A stretch of 7,383 bases of DNA from Deltaproteobacteria bacterium ADurb.Bin026. Its GTDB lineage: Bacteria > Desulfobacterota > Syntrophorhabdia > Syntrophorhabdales > Syntrophorhabdaceae. The DNA lies in the NCBI GenBank assembly GCA_002071245.1, contig MWEV01000151.1, positions 1 to 7,383 on the forward strand. The letters run 5' to 3'. The position numbers were made by a program, and so were the translations under genes. The notes beneath the pieces are model-generated. The model was not told where the DNA came from. It was given only the letters and a program-made list of their open reading frames with translations, and made no database searches. Shown here piece by piece: positions 1 through 5,894 of the stretch (position 1 is its first letter; each line of letters starts with the position of its first letter).

Positions 1-777
1 GAAAACGAATCAAATAAAAATAAAACGAAATACCCATCATATCAAGTGAACGATGCTCGTAATCTTGCAGCGGCAGAATTATTTAGATTAACCGGGTTCA
101 AGAAATGGCATGATATCTTTATTGATACAACAGCTTTAAAAGGTGGGGAGACGTTAATCAGTAAGTATGATAGCCATGATCAAGAGGATGCTGCATGGGT
201 GTATTGTAATACAGAAAAGAAGGGGATGAATAAGAGCATTCAATTGAAATGTAGGAATGCAATTGTTGATGAAGCCGAAAAACTGATAAATGCTCAAATG
301 AAAACTGCTTTTAAATGGGCTCGAAACCCTTGGCGCCCCGCAATTGCAGGTACTTTTACAACACCGGATTGTAAGAATATAATAAGGGCACACGCAATGA
401 CGGGAAAAAGGCATTATCTTCACGCAATAGTTCTTGCGACCCAGACAGGTGCAGGGGCAAACCCGTTAAATATGAGCTATACAACAGGGATTGGCCATAA
501 AAGTCCTCAAAATGTTATGCACGTAGATTCTCGCGTTACCAATCAACCACCTCCTCCTGGAATAACAGTATTGGGCCCACTAGATCCAAATTCATTCGGG
601 CAATCAGAAACCTATGTTCATAAAGCGGCAAATCAATATTGTTACCCTGAATTAAAGGCATGGCCTATAATCGAAAATTATCTCGACATTTACTGGTATG
701 CTGCTATGTGTGAGTTCACAATTCAAAATGTTATACCCAATACTTACACGTGGGGCTATCTTGCATCAAGGAGATAA
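1..777 (+). CDS. Glycoside hydrolase family 9-like protein, C-terminal part (5' partial)
   Basis: The reading frame is open from the first base, so the N-terminus lies outside the window. A GTG at 46 is in frame but has no convincing ribosome site, and the residues before it (ending KYPSYQV) read as ordinary protein. The visible 258 codons resemble the end of the (alpha/alpha)6 barrel of family 9 endoglucanases. Seen are an AAAELFRLTG helix near the start, GANPLNMSYTTGIG at 454-495, a histidine at 520-522 in the NVMHVDSR segment, PPPPGITVLGP at 547-579, and a terminal YLDIYWYAAMCEFTIQN (about 679-729). In that last segment Glu at 712-714 sits where the family has its catalytic acid. The nucleophile-side Asp residues (DAGD region) would lie upstream and cannot be checked. 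Members normally hydrolyse beta-1,4-glucans or related polymers; the substrate here is unknown. It converges on the acyltransferase gene with 4 bases between the stops. The family call is fairly secure, the activity is not. Confidence 0.8.
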   Translation, partial: ENESNKNKTKYPSYQVNDARNLAAAELFRLTGFKKWHDIFIDTTALKGGETLISKYDSHDQEDAAWVYCNTEKKGMNKSIQLKCRNAIVDEAEKLINAQMKTAFKWARNPWRPAIAGTFTTPDCKNIIRAHAMTGKRHYLHAIVLATQTGAGANPLNMSYTTGIGHKSPQNVMHVDSRVTNQPPPPGITVLGPLDPNSFGQSETYVHKAANQYCYPELKAWPIIENYLDIYWYAAMCEFTIQNVIPNTYTWGYLASRR

Positions 778-781
778 ACCG

Positions 782-1771
782 TTACTGTTTTTTAATGCTA
801 CTAAGTTGAGCGATACCTCCAAAAAGCAAAGACAATAGCCTACTCTTCGGAAATATATATATCGAAATAGCCAGAGGGCAGATCATGCCAAAAGAAAAGG
901 TTGCGATTATTGTTGGAATATTAGCTATATTGAATAACTGAAACAGATGAGCCAAAGGAAATATGAAGAAATACTGCAACAAATAAATCTGCAACGAATA
1001 AAAGCCAAACGTATCTAAAATCCTTTTTGGCAAAAAATTTGAATACGAAAAACAAAGAGATATGACAAAAAAAGAACCCAATATTGCCGTTATAAACTTC
1101 AAGAATTGGCATTCAATATAAAATGTCGAAATATATGCTGCAACAAATGCTGTAAGATATAAATTAATTAGCCATCTATTTCCCATTAAAACAATAAATC
1201 TGTCTTTAAATTGAGATATTTGAGTCCCTATGAAATAATAGATGAAATAGTTTAAAAGCCATCCTACAGCAAATAAATCGTAACTTACAGGGAAAAACTG
1301 AAAAATAATAAAAAAGAGAAAAAGTAGCCAGCGGTTTGTTTTAGAAATTATTGGCGTGAATATCCTCATAATTATAATGAGATAAATAAACCAGAGAAAT
1401 AATGCCGGATTGCTGAGCGGATAAATGGTAAGCACATAAAGGAAGTCTTCCCATAAAAAAGGGCGTTTAACCATGTGCGGTATGTAATATTTGATGAGTC
1501 CATAGCTGAAGCTAATTACAAAGTACGGAATAACAAGCCTTAATGTGCTTCTACTTAAATTCTTTAGCCAGTCATTTATTGAATTTATCTCTAATAATTT
1601 AGTTGCGAAGAAGCCCGACAAGAAAAAAAACATGGGCATATGAAAAGAGTATATAAAATTGTAGATGGCAGGATAGGCGTCCTTTAGCGGTATGCTGTGG
1701 CCAAATGTTACAAGGAGAATTCCTATGCCTCTTGCCATTTGCATCTCTAAAATATATTTGTTGCTTGACAT
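782..1771 (-). CDS. Membrane O-acyltransferase, acyltransferase-3 family (OafA/WecH-like)
   Basis: This 329-residue, very hydrophobic protein has about ten predicted membrane helices. Its N-terminus carries the family hallmarks: ARGIGILLVTFGHS (residues 13-26, with R14 and the probable catalytic H25), then FHMPMFFFLSGFF (43-55), a basic segment ending LRLVIPYF (77-84) and LWFIYLI (126-132). Such proteins transfer acetyl or other acyl groups from a cytoplasmic donor to sugars of O-antigen, capsule, exopolysaccharide or peptidoglycan. There is no C-terminal soluble SGNH domain, so it is the short, stand-alone form. The ATG at 1771 is chosen because family members have roughly ten residues before the RG motif. 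It has no clear Shine-Dalgarno site; ATGs at 1744 and 1738 follow an AGAG and are alternatives. It is transcribed away from the SGNH gene and convergently with the GH9-like gene. The acceptor is not predictable. Confidence 0.93.
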   Translation of the reverse strand: MSSNKYILEMQMARGIGILLVTFGHSIPLKDAYPAIYNFIYSFHMPMFFFLSGFFATKLLEINSINDWLKNLSRSTLRLVIPYFVISFSYGLIKYYIPHMVKRPFLWEDFLYVLTIYPLSNPALFLWFIYLIIIMRIFTPIISKTNRWLLFLFFIIFQFFPVSYDLFAVGWLLNYFIYYFIGTQISQFKDRFIVLMGNRWLINLYLTAFVAAYISTFYIECQFLKFITAILGSFFVISLCFSYSNFLPKRILDTFGFYSLQIYLLQYFFIFPLAHLFQLFNIANIPTIIATFSFGMICPLAISIYIFPKSRLLSLLFGGIAQLSSIKKQ

Positions 1772-1789
1772 GATATTTTTAAATATAAT
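1761..1789 (+). promoter_or_regulatory. Putative sigma70-type promoter for the rightward gene cluster
   Basis: A perfect -10 hexamer TATAAT lies at 1784-1789, 17 bases after a weak -35 TTGCTT (1761-1766). A perfect TTGACA at 1765-1770 is also present but would leave only 13 bases of spacer. Transcription would start near 1796 and give a leader of about 50 bases before the ATG at 1846. The -10 overlaps the -10 of the opposing minus-strand promoter. A second candidate, TTGTCA (1805-1810) with TATTAA (1828-1833), would start too close to the ATG to be favoured. Confidence 0.4.
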
Positions 1790-1811
1790 CGAAGCAATGA
1801 GAAATTGTCAA
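1782..1811 (-). promoter_or_regulatory. Putative sigma70-type promoter for the acyltransferase gene
   Basis: Read on the minus strand there is a consensus -35 TTGACA (plus-strand 1806-1811), an 18-base spacer and a -10 TATATT (1782-1787, five of six consensus bases). Transcription would begin near 1775, only a few bases before the ATG at 1771. The mRNA would then be nearly leaderless, or translation would start at the internal ATGs. The -35 lies inside a small palindrome, AATTGTCAATT (1803-1813), that could be an operator or chance. AT-rich sequence gives such matches easily. Confidence 0.45.
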
Positions 1812-1845
1812 TTAAGGCTTTTCAGGATATTAAGAAACAGGGCAC

Positions 1846-2832
1846 ATGAAAATCAGGAGATTGTTATATAATTTGTTGCTTGCAATTGCCTCTGTAGCAG
1901 TATTTTTTGTGATTGCAGAGGGTTTGACAGTTTTATTATGGGACTATAAACTGCAAGGAAGCCATGTTGGCGTTGTTATAGATAAAGGTGACAAAAGGGT
2001 TGTACATGAAGGTATAGAATATGTTACGAATTCTCTCGGCCTAAGAGAACGTGAACTGGATCGAAGACCTAAAGCACAAAAGACCATTCTAGTGTTAGGT
2101 GATTCTTTTGTATGGGGCGATGGTATTCCGGTGGAGAGTTTGATTACCTATAAACTTGAAAAAAGACTAAGTGGGCTTGGGTATAGCATTGAGGTTGTTA
2201 ATGGCAGCGGAGGCGCTGGAAATGCGGAAAGTGAGTATCAAAGATTGATATGGCTGACCCCTATCTACAGGCCTTCCATGGTCATTGTTTTTTTCTTTAC
2301 AAATGATATTTTGGAAGCATCAGATGTTGTGGATGATTCAAAACTATTGGTTGCAAAGAGCTGGAGGCAAAACATCAAAGAGTTTTTGAGGTCTAAGTCT
2401 CTTTTTTTTGCATTTTTGTATTATCTATACAAAGATAGAATTGTTGAAATTGTAGGTGTACCCCAATCGTTGCTTCCTCCTGATTATTTTAATCTTAGTG
2501 ACTCGAAGCCTGGTTGGAAGAGTTTTAAGGATTATGCCCTTAAAATGAGGGATTATTGCAATCAAAACAATGTTTCTTTTCGTTATGTAATTATTCCGAC
2601 TTTGACCTGTCTTAATAATAGGTATCCATATAAAGAAATGCATGATAAATTAAAGCAATTTTTTAGTGATTCAGGTATTGAATATTTTGACCTATTCCCC
2701 GTGTTTAGACCGTATAGACCGTCAATGTTATGGGTAAATCTTGAAAATTCCCATTGGAATGATTTGGGAACAAGTCTGGCAGCGGAAACATTGGTAAAGT
2801 GGAAGTCTTTTTTGATTGGGTTGGAAAGATAG
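1846..2832 (+). CDS. Membrane-anchored SGNH/GDSL hydrolase-like protein
   Basis: The 328-residue protein starts with a short basic stretch and one hydrophobic helix (about residues 7-32), so it is probably anchored in the membrane with its body outside. An NSLGLRERE segment (62-70) precedes the catalytic fold, as is common in SGNH proteins of polysaccharide loci. The fold's blocks are visible: GDSFVWG (85-91, nucleophile S87), VVNGSGGAGN (117-126, oxyanion Gly and Asn), FTNDI (151-155, N153) and NSHWNDLG (301-308, catalytic H303). The usual Asp two or three residues before the His is not there; E300 or N301 takes its place. The family contains O-acetyl-esterases and acyltransferases acting on glycans. 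A weak ribosome site (CAGGG) precedes the ATG. It is the first gene of the rightward group and divergent from the acyltransferase, which suggests a role in acylation or deacylation of the same glycan. Confidence 0.85.
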   Translation: MKIRRLLYNLLLAIASVAVFFVIAEGLTVLLWDYKLQGSHVGVVIDKGDKRVVHEGIEYVTNSLGLRERELDRRPKAQKTILVLGDSFVWGDGIPVESLITYKLEKRLSGLGYSIEVVNGSGGAGNAESEYQRLIWLTPIYRPSMVIVFFFTNDILEASDVVDDSKLLVAKSWRQNIKEFLRSKSLFFAFLYYLYKDRIVEIVGVPQSLLPPDYFNLSDSKPGWKSFKDYALKMRDYCNQNNVSFRYVIIPTLTCLNNRYPYKEMHDKLKQFFSDSGIEYFDLFPVFRPYRPSMLWVNLENSHWNDLGTSLAAETLVKWKSFLIGLER

Positions 2833-2873
2833 GGTGATTCTTTACGCTATGTTATGATGAGTAAATCAAAATC

Positions 2874-2888
2874 GAGGATCTTTTAGTG
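2874..2888 (+). promoter_or_regulatory. Ribosome binding site selecting a GTG start
   Basis: GAGGA at 2874-2878 is followed by a 7-base spacer and a GTG codon at 2886-2888. This is the strongest Shine-Dalgarno match in the window and fixes the start of the first GT-C gene. The 53 bases between the preceding stop (2832) and this start contain no convincing terminator. Confidence 0.7.
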
Positions 2889-4118
2889 TCAGGTTTGAAT
2901 ATTGACAGAATTATATTATATTTTTCTTTGGTTTTTGTAATCGTGGGGGGAATTGTATACTCCTTTATCCTTGGTGACCAGATTCGGTTTAGAGATGAAG
3001 GGCATTATTTAAAGATTGCAAATAATGTTATAAAACATTCTATTTATTCCTATGACGATAATGCAATAATACCAACTACCTTTCATCCTCCAGGTTATCC
3101 GTTGATTCTTGCGTCAATTGTATCTATAGGTGGTGGTTTTTTTGCGATTAGGATGGTTAACTTTTTTTTCTTAGCGTGCTGTATTGTTTTGCTAACAGCT
3201 ATTCTTAGAAAACATGGTTTTGTAGTTGGGGCACAGTGGGTACCGTTGATTGTTTTGTGCTACCCCGTGCTTTTTTTTACTGCAAGCACACTATATCCTC
3301 AGATTATAGCTACAGCAATTTTTCTTTTTATAATATATATGATCGATGCCTTTTCGCTGTCGTTAGGAAAGGCGTTTATTGTCGGTGTTTTGTATGGCTT
3401 GCTTTTAATGATTAGTCCAAGTTTTGTCCTTATGGGCCCAGTTTTTTTAGCGACGCCATATATTCTAAGGAAGTCAGTGCCACGTTTATATATAATCGGG
3501 TTGATTGTTGGTGTTGTTGTTGTATTGACACCTTGGGTTGTGAGAAATTATCTCGTTTTTGATCGCCTTGTTATTCTTTCCTCCAACGCTGGTAAAACCT
3601 TTATACTGGGAAATTCTGAAAACAGCAAACCTAATGAGGGAGAAATCGTGGATGTCTCGAGATACACAGATGAAATAAAGAGAAAGGGACTTGATGAAAT
3701 TGATGGTGATAAATATTATAAGCAAAAGGCATTTGAATGGATTAAAAATAATCCTCAAGATGCTTCGATACTTTATCTGCGCAAGTTATTGAATTATTTT
3801 AATTTCAGAAATGACTTGGCTACAAGAACAGAGCAGTCAGTCCTGCGTGATGTTATTATGTTTATTACATATTACTGCATTTTGCTTTTTGCATTATTCA
3901 GATTTTATCTCATTAAGCGTTTTCCTATGCAAAGGATTGAGATTTTTTTATTAATAGTATATTTAATGAGTGCGGTAATGAATGCCTTTTTTCTGCCACG
4001 TATCCGATATAGGCTTCCCTATGATGTGCTTCTTATCTGTTTTAGTGCTATTACGCTTGATTATCTAATAGGATTGCTTTCTAAAAAATCATTCAATGTG
4101 AGGGAAAATGATACATGA
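2886..4118 (+). CDS. GT-C fold membrane glycosyltransferase (ArnT/PMT-like, GT39/GT83-type)
   Basis: This 410-residue polytopic protein has the layout of glycosyltransferases that use polyprenyl-phosphate sugars outside the cytoplasmic membrane. A first helix (about 8-30) leads to a loop with RFRDEGHYL (34-42), whose D37/E38 match the catalytic acidic pair of the family. HPPGYPLIL follows at 67-75. Several helices precede a TPWVVRNYLVF motif (215-225), an external loop opening LGNSENS (241-247) and a NPQDASILYLRK segment (289-300). The protein ends with RIRYRLPYD (372-380), the conserved arginine-rich turn before the last helix. It is shorter than ArnT (about 550 residues) because the C-terminal soluble domain is missing. 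The sugar and acceptor are unknown. The 3' end overlaps the GT2 gene by 11 bases, so the two are probably translationally coupled. Confidence 0.88.
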   Translation: MSGLNIDRIILYFSLVFVIVGGIVYSFILGDQIRFRDEGHYLKIANNVIKHSIYSYDDNAIIPTTFHPPGYPLILASIVSIGGGFFAIRMVNFFFLACCIVLLTAILRKHGFVVGAQWVPLIVLCYPVLFFTASTLYPQIIATAIFLFIIYMIDAFSLSLGKAFIVGVLYGLLLMISPSFVLMGPVFLATPYILRKSVPRLYIIGLIVGVVVVLTPWVVRNYLVFDRLVILSSNAGKTFILGNSENSKPNEGEIVDVSRYTDEIKRKGLDEIDGDKYYKQKAFEWIKNNPQDASILYLRKLLNYFNFRNDLATRTEQSVLRDVIMFITYYCILLFALFRFYLIKRFPMQRIEIFLLIVYLMSAVMNAFFLPRIRYRLPYDVLLICFSAITLDYLIGLLSKKSFNVRENDT

Positions 4119-4896
4119 CAAAAAAGTAATTGTCGTTATGCCTGCATACAATGCAGAGCAAACCCTTGAAATTACCTACAAAGAGATTCCGCCTGGTTTT
4201 ATCGATGAGGTAATACTTGTCGATGATGCAAGTTCCGACCAAACAACAGAGTTAGCAAGAAAACTCGGGATATATACAATAAGACATCCAAAGAATCGTG
4301 GTTATGGCGGCAATCAGAAAACCTGCTACAAAGAAGCGTTGAAGCGTCGTGCAGATGTTGTGATAATGCTGCACCCAGACTATCAATATACGCCGAAACT
4401 ATTAGTGGCTATGGCTTCTTTGGTTGCAATAGGTCAGTATGATATTGTGCTTGGCTCACGCATTATAAGTGGTGGTACACTCAGAGGAGGTATGCCTTAT
4501 TATAAGTATATCGCCAACAGGTTCCTAACTTTTTTTGAAAATCTTCTGCTTGGCGCTAAATTATCCGAATATCATACGGGATACCGTGCGTTTTCCAGGC
4601 AGGTGTTATTGGAGCTTCCGCTTGAAGAGAACTCTGATGATTTTGTTTTCGACAATCAAATGTTGGCTCAAGCCCTTTATTTTGGCTTCTCTATCGGTGA
4701 AATTTCATGTCCTACTAAATATTTTAAAGAAGCCTCATCTATTAATCTTACCAGAAGCATTGTTTACGGGCTAGGGGTTTTGAGGACATCGGTGCAATTT
4801 GTTCTAAACAAACACGGCCTAAAACATCATAAGATATTTTCAAGAGATGGTAAAAAATTGTCTGTTGACCTGGGCAGTGCCCCTAAAACTGCATGA
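4108..4896 (+). CDS. Family 2 glycosyltransferase, probable polyprenyl-phosphate sugar synthase type
   Basis: The 262-residue protein is a soluble GT-A enzyme. It begins VIVVMPAYNAEQTL (7-20), followed by EVILVDDASSDQT (34-46) with D39/D40 at the nucleotide-sugar site. HPKNRGYGGNQKT (60-72) follows, then MLHPDYQYTP (87-96), where D91 is the metal-binding Asp of the DXD-like motif. GYRAFSR (158-164) and DDFVFDNQM (177-185) complete the active site. The HPDYQY and FDNQ variants look like those of the dolichyl-phosphate-mannose-synthase-like group. No C-terminal membrane helices are present, unlike GtrB-type enzymes. The likely reaction is transfer of a sugar from a nucleotide donor to a lipid phosphate or lipid-linked acceptor at the cytoplasmic face. 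The start ATG has GAGGG three bases upstream. The stop overlaps the next gene as ATGA. The lipid acceptor is inferred from family and context. Confidence 0.92.
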   Translation: MIHDKKVIVVMPAYNAEQTLEITYKEIPPGFIDEVILVDDASSDQTTELARKLGIYTIRHPKNRGYGGNQKTCYKEALKRRADVVIMLHPDYQYTPKLLVAMASLVAIGQYDIVLGSRIISGGTLRGGMPYYKYIANRFLTFFENLLLGAKLSEYHTGYRAFSRQVLLELPLEENSDDFVFDNQMLAQALYFGFSIGEISCPTKYFKEASSINLTRSIVYGLGVLRTSVQFVLNKHGLKHHKIFSRDGKKLSVDLGSAPKTA

Positions 4897-5894
4897 TTAA
4901 ATCAAAACGCAGTAAATTTCAAGTATTAATTGAGATTTCAATAAGTTCGGGTCTGATGGTACTTGCACTATGGGGTATAGACCTTTCAAGTCTCTGGAAG
5001 GTCTTGCGTGATGCAAATTATCTCTGGCTGATACCTTCTGTTTTATCTGTTTTTTTACTTTTGCTATTGAAATCTTGGCGTTGGCAGTTGCTTTACTACC
5101 CTGGACATAAATTACCTTTTGGTTCTCTATTCACGGCGCTGAGCGCTGGTTTTTTTATCAGTAATATCTTGCCTGCGCGCTTAGGCGAAGTTTCAAGGGT
5201 CCTTTTAATAGTCAGCGAGCAGCCAGTTGGAATATCCCGCACAACTGCAACAATAATAATTGAACACCTATTGGATTTAGCAACTTTGCTCATTTATTTG
5301 CTCTTTTTATTGCCATTTGTTCATCTTCCGCCCTTGTTGTCGCATACTGCAAAAATTTCAGGCATTCTTGCGGCAATTGGAATTTTTGCAATGTTTGTGC
5401 TATCAGCCTGGAAGGACAAATGGGTCTTGTTGTTTAATGCTGTTTCGGAGAAGTTGGGTCTTCTTAAAAGACCTGTGATTCAAAATTTTGTATTGAATTT
5501 GCTAGATGGGTTTGCTGTAATGCGAACGAAAACAGGAATACTAATTATCGCGATTACTTTTCTTGGATGGGTTTTTGTATATATAACGGCTTGGACAGCG
5601 GCCGAGGCGTTAAAAATAAATATCCAGATAGTTGCTACGATGTTCGCTGTAGTTGTAACAACAATGGGCATGCTTATACCATCGTCCCCTGGCTATATAG
5701 GTGTATTTCATTATTTGACCGTTGTATCATTGAGCCCCTTTGGCATACTGAAGGATACCGCCCTGGCGTTTGCCTTGTTATGGCACGCGGTAAACTATTT
5801 AACTTTGAGCGTATCCGGTTATATTACCTTATGGATACACGGTACATCTATAAGCCAGATATTAAGAAGATATAAAGAAGGTACTATTGTTTAA
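4893..5894 (+). CDS. Flippase-like integral membrane protein (LPG synthase transmembrane family, UPF0104)
   Basis: This 333-residue protein has about eight predicted membrane helices and the family's signature segments: NILPARLGEVSRVLL (91-105), TATIIIEHLLDLATLL (118-133), PSSPGYIGVFHY (263-274) and LLWHAVNYL (295-303). It corresponds to the N-terminal flippase half of MprF, without the lysyl-tRNA-dependent synthetase domain. It is therefore not a lysylphosphatidylglycerol synthase, despite the usual database name. Stand-alone members often lie beside GT2 and GT-C genes. A role in translocating or handling a glycolipid is a reasonable inference but unproven. The start codon lies within the ATGA overlap with the GT2 gene. 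No separate ribosome site is evident, which fits translational coupling. Confidence 0.9.
   Translation: MIKSKRSKFQVLIEISISSGLMVLALWGIDLSSLWKVLRDANYLWLIPSVLSVFLLLLLKSWRWQLLYYPGHKLPFGSLFTALSAGFFISNILPARLGEVSRVLLIVSEQPVGISRTTATIIIEHLLDLATLLIYLLFLLPFVHLPPLLSHTAKISGILAAIGIFAMFVLSAWKDKWVLLFNAVSEKLGLLKRPVIQNFVLNLLDGFAVMRTKTGILIIAITFLGWVFVYITAWTAAEALKINIQIVATMFAVVVTTMGMLIPSSPGYIGVFHYLTVVSLSPFGILKDTALAFALLWHAVNYLTLSVSGYITLWIHGTSISQILRRYKEGTIV
5876..5889 (+). promoter_or_regulatory. Ribosome binding site selecting a TTG start
   Basis: AGAAGG at 5876-5881 lies five bases before a TTG codon at 5887-5889, inside the end of the flippase-like gene. No ATG or GTG occurs in this frame before residue 47 (ATG at 6025), which is already past the first helix and the acidic WGDD motif. 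The TTG is therefore the best start; a second TTG at 5896 is less well spaced. Confidence 0.6.

Noticed and set aside
46..777. GTG at 46 as the true start of a complete small protein.
   Set aside because: There is no good ribosome site, the frame is open to the window edge, and the sequence matches only the C-terminal part of a larger family.
772..792. AAAC...GTTT pairing followed by Ts between the convergent stops, considered as a bidirectional terminator.
   Set aside because: The stem is only four mostly A-T pairs, too weak to support a terminator call.
3486..3758. Minus-strand open frame of 90 codons opposite the first GT-C gene, and similar short frames opposite or alongside the other genes.
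   Set aside because: They lie wholly within well-supported genes, have no recognisable motifs, and are expected by chance.
4872..4882. Perfect short inverted repeat GGGCAGTGCCC near the end of the GT2 gene, considered as a terminator or attenuator.
   Set aside because: The loop would be about three bases, no T tract follows, and it lies in coding sequence just before a coupled start, so chance is the simplest explanation.
5567..5875. Plus-strand 102-codon frame inside the flippase-like gene.
   Set aside because: The other frame gives conserved family motifs over the same stretch; this one is rich in Cys, Tyr and Arg without any family pattern, as expected of an out-of-frame shadow.
4893..5894. 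Annotation as a full lysylphosphatidylglycerol synthase (MprF).
   Set aside because: Only the membrane domain is present; the C-terminal synthetase domain is absent and the next gene is a glycosyltransferase.
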